39,415 nucleotides of DNA from Minisyncoccota bacterium (GTDB lineage Bacteria; Patescibacteriota; Minisyncoccia; Phycocordibacterales; UBA9973): positions 1 through 39,415 of the forward strand of contig JAGOSH010000007.1 in assembly GCA_018062425.1 (NCBI GenBank), read 5' to 3'. Of this stretch, positions 1 through 7,715 are shown one piece after another. The number at the start of each line of letters is the position of its first letter. Within the stretch, counting starts at the first letter, position 1. The position numbers and the translations under genes are program-made. The notes beneath the pieces were generated by a model. The model ran no database searches. It saw nothing but the letters and a program-made list of their open reading frames with translations, and had not been told where the DNA came from.

Positions 1-333
1 TCCATCATCAGCGTATCGTGGTATCACGTGTATGTGAGTATGGAATACCGCCTGACCTCCTGATTTTTCATTATTCATGTGTATGTTTACTCCATCCATG
101 TTTAGGACTTGTTTTAATGTGATGGCGATTTTCTGTGCTGTTTTTATAACGTTACTTAAATCTTCAGCCTCGATGTCATAAACATTCGTAGAATGCTTTT
201 TCGGGATAATCAAGGTGTGTCCTTTGTTTACTGGATTAATATCTAAGAATACGAAAACGTTTTCGTCCTCGTAGACTTTATCCGAAGGTATTTCGCCTCT
301 AATTATTTTACAAAAAATACAATCTTGTTCCAT
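1..333 (-). CDS. HIT family nucleotide-binding hydrolase, 3' part outside window
   Basis: Reading the minus strand from ATG at 333 gives 111 residues with no stop before the window edge, so the C-terminus is missing. The protein starts MEQDCIFCKIIRGEIPS, the usual N-terminus of HIT proteins with a CxxC pair, and carries the complete histidine triad HTHIHVIPRY near residue 98. HIT proteins of this kind (HINT/Fhit-like) hydrolyse nucleoside phosphoramidates or dinucleoside polyphosphates in the cytoplasm; the exact substrate cannot be told. It starts 7 bases after the stop of a second HIT gene on the same strand, so the two form a tandem pair and probably one transcript. The family call is secure. 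Confidence 0.93.
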   Translation of the reverse strand, partial: MEQDCIFCKIIRGEIPSDKVYEDENVFVFLDINPVNKGHTLIIPKKHSTNVYDIEAEDLSNVIKTAQKIAITLKQVLNMDGVNIHMNNEKSGGQAVFHTHIHVIPRYADDG

Positions 334-340
334 TTTTTAA

Positions 341-748
341 TTACAACATTGAATATTTATTTCTAATGGTTTCCAGAATTTCTTTGGAAACAGGTTCTTT
401 GGTTTTGGTCTTTCCGGTAAATTCAACCAAGGCATCTTTGATGTCTTGGTTTGCTGGGAAAAGTCTGACATGAGCATGGGGCACTTCTTCGCCTAGGGTC
501 ATCGAGTATACTGGACTACCCGCAACTTCACTCAAATGTTTAGCTACTTTTTGGCACACCTCGAAGTATTCTCCGATATTGCTAACATCCCAAACCCAAC
601 GGAAGTGTTCTTTGGGAATAACTAAAGTATAACCTTCGGTGGCTGGGAAGATATCTAAAAACGCTAGGAATTTATCATCTTCGTATACCTTGTATGAAGG
701 TATATCGCCTTTAACTATTTTGCAAAAAATGCAGTTTTCTTCGTTCAT
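341..748 (-). CDS. HIT family protein with altered histidine triad
   Basis: A 135-residue protein beginning MNEENCIFCKIVKGDIPSYK, a typical HIT N-terminus. The triad region reads VPHAHVRLFP (H91, H93, R95): the first two histidines, including the position of the HINT nucleophile, are present, but the third is arginine. HIT proteins act on nucleotide phosphoramidates or dinucleotides; the change may alter activity. It lies upstream of the other HIT gene and the two look like a tandem duplication whose copies have diverged. An extended -10 box six bases before the ATG suggests a leaderless mRNA. The C-terminal 30 residues are lysine/glutamate rich and not typical of the family. Confidence 0.9.
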   Translation of the reverse strand: MNEENCIFCKIVKGDIPSYKVYEDDKFLAFLDIFPATEGYTLVIPKEHFRWVWDVSNIGEYFEVCQKVAKHLSEVAGSPVYSMTLGEEVPHAHVRLFPANQDIKDALVEFTGKTKTKEPVSKEILETIRNKYSML

Positions 749-754
749 GAGTAT

Positions 755-763
755 ATTCTACCA
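755..763 (-). promoter_or_regulatory. extended -10 promoter of the HIT pair
   Basis: On the minus strand the sequence reads TGG TAGAAT followed by six bases and the ATG at 748. It faces the recJ promoter with only four bases between the two TG motifs, so the two promoters are divergent and any -35 region would lie inside the opposite gene's leader or coding sequence. Confidence 0.6.
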
Positions 764-767
764 CATG

Positions 768-776
768 TGCTAAAAT
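768..776 (+). promoter_or_regulatory. extended -10 promoter of recJ
   Basis: TGC TAAAAT followed by seven bases and ATG at 784. An in-frame ATG at 775 overlaps the -10 box itself, so 784 is the better start. The spacing matches other starts in the window and predicts a leaderless transcript. Confidence 0.65.
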
Positions 777-783
777 GGCAATT

Positions 784-2487
784 ATGCACAAATTCCACGA
801 ACTTCTGCGCGAGCTTTTACTTATGCGGGGCATAAAGACCGAACAGGAAGCAGAAGTTTTCCTAAATCCAGATTATGAACGAGATATGCACGACCCATTT
901 CTGATGCGAGACATGGAGAAAGCCTGCGCGCGCATAAAATCCGCTATCGATAAAAATGAAAAGATCATTGTGTATGCTGACTACGATGCCGACGGCATTC
1001 CGGGTGCAGTAATATTGCACGACTTTTTTGAGAAATTAAATTTCAAAAATTATGAAGTCTACATCCCGGCTCGCAATTCTGAAGGATATGGTTTGAACAT
1101 GGAAGCCATAGAAGGATTTCGAGAGAAGAATGTAAATTTAATTATTACGATTGATTTAGGTATTACGGCTATAGAAGAAGTCGCACTGGCAAATTCGTAT
1201 GGAATAGATGTTATTGTTACTGATCATCATTTACCACACGCAGAGTTGCCCAATGCTTTTGCGATTTTAAATCCAAAGACTGATGAATACCCAGAAAAAA
1301 TGCTCTGTGGGGCAGGGGTGGCTTTCAAATTAGTACAGGGATTTGTTTCCGGACGTTGGACGTCTGGAGAAGATTTGGCTCCTCGAGGTCGGACCTCTAG
1401 AGAGCCCGAGGTCCGACCTCTTCCCGCCAAGGGCTGGGAAAAATGGTTGCTCGATATGGCTGGCCTCGCAACCCTGTCCGACATGGTGCCACTTTTGGGT
1501 GAAAACAGGGCAATCGCTTATTTTGGAATGAAGGTCCTCCGGAAATCTCCTCGCCCGGGTTTGCAGAAACTTTTAATGAAAATGAATATTGATCAGCGTT
1601 ATCTGGCCGAAGACGATATAGGTTTCATGGTAACCCCACGGTTGAATGCCGCATCTCGGATGGACAATCCGATGCGGGCGTATGAACTGCTGTCTACAAC
1701 AGACATGGCAGAAGCTGGTGTGCTTGCCGACCACCTGACGAAAATAAATGACGAACGGAAACACATTGTGCTTTCTATTATGAAAGAAGTTAAGCATGGT
1801 TTTGAAAAGCGTGAAATGAAAGACGTCATTGTAGTTGGTAATCCAAAATGGAAGGTGGGAGTGCTTGGGCTAGTAGCCGGGAAAATTATGGACGAATACG
1901 AACGGCCTGTTTTTGTCTGGGGCAAAGATGAGAATGATGCGATCAAGGGTTCTTGTCGTTCCCCGGGTTCGGTTTCAGTGGTAGAGCTTATGACGGAAAC
2001 CAAGGAATACTTTATGGAATTCGGCGGGCACGAAATGGCGGGTGGATTTACCGTTCACACAGAGAAAGTTCATTTTCTAGAAGAAGCATTGAGTGAGAAT
2101 TTTCATAAAGTAAAAAGATCAAGCGATGCCGAAGGGGTGAGTTATGATTTGAAGCTGGATTTAAACGCCGTAACCAAAAAGAATTGGCAGGAGATAAGTA
2201 AAATGGCACCGTTTGGTTTGGGGAATCCAAAGCCAATATTTTTATTTGAGCAGGTTAAAGTCGTGAAGGCTAAAAGCTTCGGTAAAAATAATTCAGGTGA
2301 ACATTTATCTCTCACGGTTTCTAACAGCGAAGGCAAAGAAGTAGAAGCGATAGCTTTTTTCTCGGGCACTGATTCGTTTGACGGGGAAGTGTCTGAAGGG
2401 GCTTATCTAGATTTATATGCTACTTTCGATCTGTCACGATTTCGTGGTCGCGAGGAGCTCAGACTCAGAATTATTGATATACTATAA
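784..2487 (+). CDS. recJ: Single-stranded-DNA-specific exonuclease RecJ
   Basis: About 567 residues, the normal length for RecJ, a DHH-family 5'-3' exonuclease in recombination and repair. Visible motifs are YADYDADG (D66, D68, D70; motif I) and VTDHHLP (D147-H149; the DHH motif), then the GGHEMAGGF signature of the DHHA1 domain and a C-terminal OB part. Start 784 is chosen because an in-frame ATG at 775 lies inside the promoter -10 box. Residues of about 189-218 form an arginine/proline-rich stretch absent from usual RecJ proteins, encoded by a palindromic DNA insert (see the repeat feature). rnhA follows after 6 bases, so the two are probably co-transcribed. Confidence 0.96.
   Translation: MHKFHELLRELLLMRGIKTEQEAEVFLNPDYERDMHDPFLMRDMEKACARIKSAIDKNEKIIVYADYDADGIPGAVILHDFFEKLNFKNYEVYIPARNSEGYGLNMEAIEGFREKNVNLIITIDLGITAIEEVALANSYGIDVIVTDHHLPHAELPNAFAILNPKTDEYPEKMLCGAGVAFKLVQGFVSGRWTSGEDLAPRGRTSREPEVRPLPAKGWEKWLLDMAGLATLSDMVPLLGENRAIAYFGMKVLRKSPRPGLQKLLMKMNIDQRYLAEDDIGFMVTPRLNAASRMDNPMRAYELLSTTDMAEAGVLADHLTKINDERKHIVLSIMKEVKHGFEKREMKDVIVVGNPKWKVGVLGLVAGKIMDEYERPVFVWGKDENDAIKGSCRSPGSVSVVELMTETKEYFMEFGGHEMAGGFTVHTEKVHFLEEALSENFHKVKRSSDAEGVSYDLKLDLNAVTKKNWQEISKMAPFGLGNPKPIFLFEQVKVVKAKSFGKNNSGEHLSLTVSNSEGKEVEAIAFFSGTDSFDGEVSEGAYLDLYATFDLSRFRGREELRLRIIDIL
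1351..1420 (+). repeat. Palindromic insert within recJ
   Basis: Three short palindromes lie in a row inside the recJ reading frame: GACGTTGGACGTC at 1352-1364, GAGGTCGGACCTC at 1385-1397, and GAGGTCCGACCTC at 1408-1420. The last two are each self-complementary around one base and are also exact reverse complements of each other, separated by 10 bases. The segment is richer in G+C than flanking recJ and encodes residues with no counterpart in ordinary RecJ between the AGVAFKL and WLLDMAGLAT segments. The reading frame is kept. It resembles, in kind, the in-frame palindromic elements known in Rickettsia; a mobile origin is inferred. Confidence 0.7.
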
Positions 2488-2493
2488 AAACAT

Positions 2494-2949
2494 ATGAAAA
2501 ATAAAATCACAATTTATACAGACGGTGCAGCGAGAGGTAACCCAGGTCCAGCAGGGTGGGGCGCGGTTATTTTCATAGGTGAAAAAACAGTAGAACTCGG
2601 AGGGCGGAGCGACCATTCGACCAATAACATCATGGAACTCACGGCAGCAATTGAAGCCATGAATTATCTAAAAAATCATCTCCCAGAGGCTGAACATATA
2701 GAAATACATTCTGATTCAAAATATGTAATAAATGGCGTAAATGAATGGATTCATAATTGGGTCAAAAATGGCTGGCGGACTGCTGCCAAGAAACCCGTGT
2801 TGAATCAACTCCTCTGGGAAGCGCTTCATGAATTAAATCAAGAACTAAAACCAAAATGGCATTACGTGGCAGGGCATAGCGGACACGATCATAATGACCG
2901 GGCAGATTTGATCGCTACTTCTTTTGCCGACGGAGAGCCAGTGATATAA
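2494..2949 (+). CDS. rnhA: Ribonuclease HI
   Basis: A 151-residue protein, family length. It cleaves the RNA strand of RNA-DNA hybrids (R-loops, primers). All catalytic positions are visible: TDGAARGNPGP (D10), NNIMELTAA (E48), IHSDSKYV (D74), and AGHSGHDHNDRAD with H128 and D138 at the family's spacing. No Shine-Dalgarno sequence precedes the ATG; the gene follows recJ closely and is probably co-transcribed with it. Its last codons contain the -10 box of the next gene. Confidence 0.96.
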   Translation: MKNKITIYTDGAARGNPGPAGWGAVIFIGEKTVELGGRSDHSTNNIMELTAAIEAMNYLKNHLPEAEHIEIHSDSKYVINGVNEWIHNWVKNGWRTAAKKPVLNQLLWEALHELNQELKPKWHYVAGHSGHDHNDRADLIATSFADGEPVI

Positions 2950-2950
2950 T
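2942..2950 (+). promoter_or_regulatory. extended -10 promoter of comEC N-terminal gene
   Basis: TGA TATAAT overlaps the rnhA stop codon and ends six bases before the GTG at 2957. An ATG at 2955 lies in another frame. The six-base gap matches other leaderless-type starts here and supports the GTG. Confidence 0.6.
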
Positions 2951-2956
2951 TTCTAT

Positions 2957-4300
2957 GTGCGGGACAAAGCATTCTACTCTATTTGTTTTGGGCTAATTAT
3001 ACTTTTCGGTGTTTTTAAAGTTCTTGTTTTTCCAACAACACCTCCTGACTTTTTTGAAAATCAAGTTGGAGAAAAATCGGTATTTGCGGGGACCATTGTC
3101 GAGGATCCAGATGTGCGAGAAAGTAATCAGAAACTAATCGTAGAGGTGGAAGCAGAGGAAGCTGAAACCAGAATGCTGGTTACGGTGACCTCGGGGGAAG
3201 GTTTTCGTTATGGCGATAAAGTAGAATTCGAAGGCAAACTATCCAAGCCAGAAAACTTCATCACTGATACTGGCAAAGAATTCGATTATGTAAATTATCT
3301 CGTCAAAGACGGGATTTTTTATTTGGTGAATTATCCAAAAGTAGAAGTGGTTTCAAGCGGTGGTGGAAATAAAATTAAAAGTCTTCTGTTCAAAATAAAA
3401 AACAAGTTCTTGGAAAAAATTAATTATGCAATTTTGGGTAATGAGGATCTCTTGATGGCTGGGCTAATACTGGGGGAGAAGGCTAGTTTCAGTCAGGAAC
3501 AAAGACAAGAATTTATTGATACTGGTACGATACACATAGTAGCCCTATCTGGTTACAACATAACCATAGTCGCCGAATGGATTATGAAGTTGTTCGTTTT
3601 CTTGCCACAAATATTTTCTATCTGGGTTGGCATTTTGTCTATTTTTCTTTTCATTCTTATGACCGGTGGGGCATCTACCGCTATTCGTGCTGGGATCATG
3701 GCTGTGTTAGCTTTGATCGCTCGCGCCACGGGGCGGACTTATGACATTACTCGAGCGCTCGTTCTGGCCGCTACTGTCATGATAATAATAAATCCAATGA
3801 TACTACTCTATGACGTGTCGTTCCAACTTTCCTTCATTGCTACGGTTGCGGTGATATATGTTTCACCTAGGATTGAAAGATATTTTCAATGGGTGACAAA
3901 GAGGTTTGGTCTACGGGATATTTTGTCAGTAACTACCGCTGCTTATATCTTCGTACTGCCTTTTATTTTATACAAAATGGGGAACTTGTCTTTGGTTGCC
4001 TTACCGGCGAACTTTCTGGTTCTACCTTTTATTCCTTTCACGATGGGACTTGGATTTATCACGGGATTTGTCGGACTTTTGTTTCCATTCCTGTCACTCC
4101 TTGTTGGGTTCGTCGCTACACTATTACTTCGTTATGAGCTCGGAGTTATTCATTTATTTTCCGGTCTACCTTTTGCGTCTTTTGCTATTCCGAACTTTCC
4201 ACTCATGCTGACAATTATAATCTACGCTTATTTTGTATATAAACTTTTCGGTAGGAGTATTAAAAAACTTTTTGTTCAAGAAAAAGAAATTACTTGGTAG
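2957..4300 (+). CDS. comEC: ComEC/Rec2-type DNA-uptake channel, N-terminal and membrane part
   Basis: A 447-residue membrane protein starting at GTG. Residue 1-25 is a membrane segment, residues about 35-125 resemble the OB-like N-terminal domain of ComEC, and the rest is the multi-spanning Competence domain with the segment GLILGEK...TGTIHIVALSGYN. ComEC passes single-stranded DNA through the cytoplasmic membrane during natural transformation. Full-length ComEC also has a C-terminal metallo-beta-lactamase domain; here that domain is a separate gene at 4903-5778, beyond the oppositely oriented sod. The 3' end overlaps the end of sod by 11 bases. Adjacent recJ fits a role in handling incoming DNA. 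Confidence 0.9.
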   Translation: MRDKAFYSICFGLIILFGVFKVLVFPTTPPDFFENQVGEKSVFAGTIVEDPDVRESNQKLIVEVEAEEAETRMLVTVTSGEGFRYGDKVEFEGKLSKPENFITDTGKEFDYVNYLVKDGIFYLVNYPKVEVVSSGGGNKIKSLLFKIKNKFLEKINYAILGNEDLLMAGLILGEKASFSQEQRQEFIDTGTIHIVALSGYNITIVAEWIMKLFVFLPQIFSIWVGILSIFLFILMTGGASTAIRAGIMAVLALIARATGRTYDITRALVLAATVMIIINPMILLYDVSFQLSFIATVAVIYVSPRIERYFQWVTKRFGLRDILSVTTAAYIFVLPFILYKMGNLSLVALPANFLVLPFIPFTMGLGFITGFVGLLFPFLSLLVGFVATLLLRYELGVIHLFSGLPFASFAIPNFPLMLTIIIYAYFVYKLFGRSIKKLFVQEKEITW

Positions 4301-4886
4301 CTAGTGAGAGGTTTTCTTCGACTGCAGACCAATTGAGGTTTTCAAAAAATGCTTCGATGTATTGTTTCTTGCCACTTGGTTGGAAATCATAAACAAAAGA
4401 GTGTTCCCACATGTCGAGCGCGAGGATAAGTGCGCAGTCCTGGAGTTGCCCCAAGTGTTGCTCGTCTACCCAAGCATTGAGTAGTCTGTTTTCTTTTTTA
4501 TCAAAATAAAGCATTGCCCAGCCGACTCCGCGAGTAGTGGCGATGCTTTTAAATAGTCCTAACCATTTATCAAAAGAACCCCATTCTTCGCTTATCATTT
4601 TTTTCAATTCACTTTCTTCAGATAGGTTGCTTGCTCCGCCGGATAGGGAACTGAAGTACACTTCATGATTCCGCATACCATTGTATTCAAATCCAAATCT
4701 TTTTTGCAGACCGCTTAGTAGTGGCATATTAGCCTCAGCATCCACAGATAGTTCATTTATTTTTTCTAAAACCAAGTTAGAGTGGGTTACGTATCCTGCA
4801 TAAAGTTTCAAGTGCTCTTCGATGTTTTTAGCACTGATTCCTTTGAGTTCTCCAATATTGAATTTTTTTTCTTCAAATTTTTTCAT
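4290..4886 (-). CDS. sod: Iron/manganese superoxide dismutase
   Basis: A 198-residue protein of normal family length; it converts superoxide to oxygen and hydrogen peroxide in the cytoplasm. The four metal ligands are visible: H25 in NIEEHLKL, H74 in MRNHEVYF, and D158 and H162 in LDMWEHSFVYDF. The usual WGSFDKW segment is at about 102-108. Whether it uses iron or manganese cannot be decided by eye. The gene is inverted between the two halves of comEC: its 3' end overlaps the first half and its start codon is 16 bases from the start codon of the second half. Confidence 0.96.
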   Translation of the reverse strand: MKKFEEKKFNIGELKGISAKNIEEHLKLYAGYVTHSNLVLEKINELSVDAEANMPLLSGLQKRFGFEYNGMRNHEVYFSSLSGGASNLSEESELKKMISEEWGSFDKWLGLFKSIATTRGVGWAMLYFDKKENRLLNAWVDEQHLGQLQDCALILALDMWEHSFVYDFQPSGKKQYIEAFFENLNWSAVEENLSLATK

Positions 4887-4887
4887 A

Positions 4888-4896
4888 TGTTAACAT
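4888..4896 (+). promoter_or_regulatory. extended -10 promoter of comEC C-terminal gene
   Basis: TGT TAACAT followed by TATATC and ATG at 4903. The hexamer is weaker than consensus, but the TG and the six-base gap match the window pattern. It interlocks with the sod promoter in the 16-base intergenic space. Confidence 0.45.
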
Positions 4897-4903
4897 TATA
4901 TCA
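4895..4903 (-). promoter_or_regulatory. extended -10 promoter of sod
   Basis: On the minus strand TGA TATAAT is followed by eight bases and the sod ATG at 4886. The T of its TG is the first base of the opposite gene's ATG. It shares two bases with the plus-strand promoter at 4888-4896. Confidence 0.65.
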
Positions 4904-5778
4904 TGAGCGAAAGGATGCGAGACTATGGACTGTTTTATTTGGCACTTTTTTTGTTGCTTGCGACTATTTTCGTATTTTACTTAAACTGGCAAAATTCACA
5001 CCGCGAACTTACTTTCGCCATGCTGGATGTCGGCCAAGGTGACGCGTTGTTCGTAGAGTCGCCCACCGGAATTCAGATACTTATCGACGGCGGACCTAAA
5101 AATGCTGTATTGCAAGAGTTACCAAAAGTTATGCCGTTCTGGGACAGAACTTTAGATGCAGTTATTATTACCAATCCTGATGCGGACCACATATCCGGTT
5201 TTACTGAAGTACTAAAGCTATACAAAGTGGGTGCTATTTTTGAACCTGGTACTTATAATTCATCCAAATTGTACAAAAGCATAAGTTCAGAAGTTAAAAA
5301 TCAAAATATTCCAGATGTGCTATTGCGACGTGGTATGAATCTTGGTTTAGGTGGCGGTGCATACATAGAAGTTCTTTTCCCTGACAGAGATGTGTCCGAG
5401 TGGTCTCCCAATGATGGCTCGGCAGTAATGCGTCTAGTCTATGGTGATAATTCTATTATGTTAACTGGTGACGCCACAGAAAAAACCGAGAGCATCGTGC
5501 TTGCCGAAAACCAAAAGGAAAATCTAGACAGCGATATTTTGAAAGTTGGACATCACGGATCACGTACTTCAACCAGCCCCGAATTTGTGGAAGCCGTGTC
5601 TCCAAAATACGGCCTGATTTCTTCTGGAGAGGGGAATAGCTATGGTCACCCACACAAAGAAACTCTCGACACACTCGCTTCTTTCGGGACAAAAATTCTA
5701 AGGACAGATCAGTCGGGAACTATTGTCATGAAATCTGATGGCACACAAGAGACTTTTTCTTATATGTATCAACGGTGA
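4903..5778 (+). CDS. ComEC C-terminal-type metallo-beta-lactamase-fold protein
   Basis: A 291-residue protein with one N-terminal membrane segment (about residues 8-27) followed by a metallo-beta-lactamase fold like that at the C-terminus of ComEC: MLDVGQGDALFVESP, then the metal-site motif TNPDADHISG (the first histidine of the usual HxHxDH is replaced by asparagine, common in ComEC relatives), then LTGDATEKTE and LKVGHHGSRTS and the end motif SYGHPH. In ComEC this domain is thought to process or degrade the non-transported DNA strand. Here it is a separate membrane-anchored protein encoded beyond the inverted sod, so it could act with the channel at 2957-4300 as a two-subunit system. Confidence 0.9.
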   Translation: MSERMRDYGLFYLALFLLLATIFVFYLNWQNSHRELTFAMLDVGQGDALFVESPTGIQILIDGGPKNAVLQELPKVMPFWDRTLDAVIITNPDADHISGFTEVLKLYKVGAIFEPGTYNSSKLYKSISSEVKNQNIPDVLLRRGMNLGLGGGAYIEVLFPDRDVSEWSPNDGSAVMRLVYGDNSIMLTGDATEKTESIVLAENQKENLDSDILKVGHHGSRTSTSPEFVEAVSPKYGLISSGEGNSYGHPHKETLDTLASFGTKILRTDQSGTIVMKSDGTQETFSYMYQR

Positions 5779-5812
5779 ATTGGACCAATTATCAGATTTG
5801 ATTAGATTGAGT

Positions 5813-5818
5813 TATACT
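5813..5818 (+). promoter_or_regulatory. -10 promoter of the 5826 gene pair
   Basis: TATACT lies seven bases before the ATG at 5826. No TG precedes it. Spacing agrees with the other leaderless-type starts. Confidence 0.5.
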
Positions 5819-5825
5819 TTCTGGT

Positions 5826-6611
5826 ATGAGAATGATGGAATCCTTTAAGGGGCTAAAACATAAAAATATTAACCAAACAGCAGAAGATGGTGAATTTAAA
5901 GAAGTTGCACCTGGAATAATTCGTAGAGACATATATGACATTAGGGCATATCAAACCTCTCGTGAAATAAACGGATTAACTTACGAAATTGAGGTTTTTC
6001 ATGAAGGAGAAATAAACAAATCTTCTGCATATAGTCTCGGCTTCGGTACAAAAGAACACGGCGAAGACATCACTAATCAAGGTATTGGTGTTTTTAATAA
6101 GGTTGTTGACGCAATTCTAGAAACAATTATTGTTTTGCACGAAAAAGAAGAAGTAAACAAAATAATTATTGATCCTTCGAAAAATTCCTTCTCTCCTAAA
6201 AAAAGGCAGGATGTTGTAAATGAATTACATAAGGCATACGATAACAACAAAAAAGTATTTAACGGTTTTAATTATAAAAATGAAGAAGGAGGCTTTATAA
6301 AAATAGAGGACGGAATCATAACATCAGGGCACGAAAGTAAGGGAATTGAGCTCGTAGATTTTACAAGTGACGTAGAGTCTTATTTAAATGACAAATCTCA
6401 CTCAATCAATATCGATCTTGCTAGAGGATTTTTAAAACATTTGGGTCTGGGTGATAAAGTAATTGAATTATTGGGAACAAAAAAAGTAGAGCAACAAAGG
6501 AGGATACTATTTGAGAGAACATTAAAAATGCGTTTCCCGGGCTTGTCTTATGAAGTTAATTCTAACGAAATACTTATTCACCTAGATTCTTTAGACAAAA
6601 AATATAAATGA
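5826..6611 (+). CDS. Unknown protein, first gene of an AT-rich pair
   Basis: A 261-residue protein that I do not recognise. It has no membrane segment or signal peptide. It contains two similar basic stretches, SPKKRQDVVNELHKAY at about 122-137 and VEQQRRILFERTLKMRFPGL at about 224-243, each following an alpha-helical segment; this kind of 'KRQ/RR...ER' motif is seen in some phage-borne structural or peptide-modifying proteins, but that is only a resemblance. The gene overlaps the next by four bases (ATGA), so the two are translationally coupled. Base composition is richer in A+T than neighbouring housekeeping genes, hinting at acquisition. Confidence 0.8.
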   Translation: MRMMESFKGLKHKNINQTAEDGEFKEVAPGIIRRDIYDIRAYQTSREINGLTYEIEVFHEGEINKSSAYSLGFGTKEHGEDITNQGIGVFNKVVDAILETIIVLHEKEEVNKIIIDPSKNSFSPKKRQDVVNELHKAYDNNKKVFNGFNYKNEEGGFIKIEDGIITSGHESKGIELVDFTSDVESYLNDKSHSINIDLARGFLKHLGLGDKVIELLGTKKVEQQRRILFERTLKMRFPGLSYEVNSNEILIHLDSLDKKYK

Positions 6612-7690
6612 ATTTTATAAGCAGACAATTTTCTAAACCAGCAAGTACGGAAAAGAAAGCCTCAAAAACGGTTAATGGAGAAACAGGACCAGAAAATACT
6701 TATTATGATATGGCCCCTAATCTGGTTCTAACTGAAAAAAACGCTGACGTGTCGTACCATTACGACGGTGTGTTTTTTCAGAAGAATATAGATATATATG
6801 GAGATGACCAAGGAAATGCCTGGTTTGAGGTTAAGGAATCACCCAGGAAGCAAATGATGATTTCACTGCTGGCTCAACCATTTTTTAATATCTCTACTAT
6901 TGCTGAAATACCTAAGGAAAATAAAGTATCAAATTTTTTTAAAAAAATAAATCCAAAACTTGCATCTATTTTTGATTTAGTAGCAAAACTTTTAGGTAAA
7001 GCAAATTCAACCCTAGTTTCCAAGGGCTTAGATCTAGATAAAGTTGAACAGAAGAGTAGGGGAGAAATGATTGCTGATTATACGGTATTTAATTCTATTT
7101 TTGAGCAAGGGCATGGTGACAGAGATTTTGTAAAAAAACACAACGTCAACATATTGGGTTCTGGGTACGCTTTGTTTGATTTTAACTCCTCAGGGATTGT
7201 TCCGTTTAAGCATTTTGCAGATTCTACAAAGCCGCAAGGGTATTTCAACTCTATCCCAAATGATGGAATGAAGAATTATTTTTTAATCTTGAAAGATATT
7301 TTATCTGGGGGTAGCGATAAAAATCCTAACTGGTTAAAAACAGAAGTGCCCGTATCTATCATCAATGCTACGGTACTAAGGTTACAGAAATTAAATAACT
7401 TTTTCGAAGGCGAAGAAGGTGAAAGGTTTATGCAAGCGGTCCTCAGTAAAACAAAATACGAAGAAGAATATAGAAAGGCTCATAAAAAAGAAGTAGATAA
7501 CGGTACGCTAGATGAAAGTTACTTTAATGCACGTGAGTTAACCCAAGGTTTGTTAGCGCAGGTGCACTATTGTGCAGGGAACTTATTAGAAGAATTGCGC
7601 GGATACAAAGATAAGCGTAATGAAGAAAGTCCTATATATGAAAAGCTCATAATAGACCTGGAACAAGCATTTAATAAAGTTAATTCATAA
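6608..7690 (+). CDS. Unknown protein with possible kinase-like catalytic segment
   Basis: A 360-residue soluble protein. The segment GHGDRDFVKKHNVNILGSG followed by YALFDFNSSG resembles the catalytic loop and metal-binding motif of lipid-kinase-like or HipA-like folds (D171, N181, D191), although the D-to-N spacing is ten residues rather than the usual five, so this is tentative. An upstream FEVKESPRKQ (about residue 73) would fit the strand that usually carries the ATP-binding lysine. The start overlaps the previous stop (ATGA), so both proteins are made together and may act together. The gene is AT-rich. No known operon context explains it. Confidence 0.8.
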   Translation: MNFISRQFSKPASTEKKASKTVNGETGPENTYYDMAPNLVLTEKNADVSYHYDGVFFQKNIDIYGDDQGNAWFEVKESPRKQMMISLLAQPFFNISTIAEIPKENKVSNFFKKINPKLASIFDLVAKLLGKANSTLVSKGLDLDKVEQKSRGEMIADYTVFNSIFEQGHGDRDFVKKHNVNILGSGYALFDFNSSGIVPFKHFADSTKPQGYFNSIPNDGMKNYFLILKDILSGGSDKNPNWLKTEVPVSIINATVLRLQKLNNFFEGEEGERFMQAVLSKTKYEEEYRKAHKKEVDNGTLDESYFNARELTQGLLAQVHYCAGNLLEELRGYKDKRNEESPIYEKLIIDLEQAFNKVNS

Positions 7691-7700
7691 TTTAACACTG

Positions 7701-7709
7701 TGTTACAAT
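7701..7709 (+). promoter_or_regulatory. extended -10 promoter of glyA
   Basis: TGT TACAAT followed by six bases and the ATG at 7716. Confidence 0.65.
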
Positions 7710-7715
7710 TGAAAT

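Noticed and set aside
775-783. Start of recJ at the ATG at 775
   Set aside because: This ATG overlaps the -10 box TAAAAT at 771-776; the ATG at 784 fits the promoter spacing.
1599-2003. Long antisense ORFs (for example opposite recJ, ileS, glyS and M1 peptidase)
   Set aside because: They lie antisense to strongly conserved enzymes, show no family motifs and have no promoter of the type seen here.
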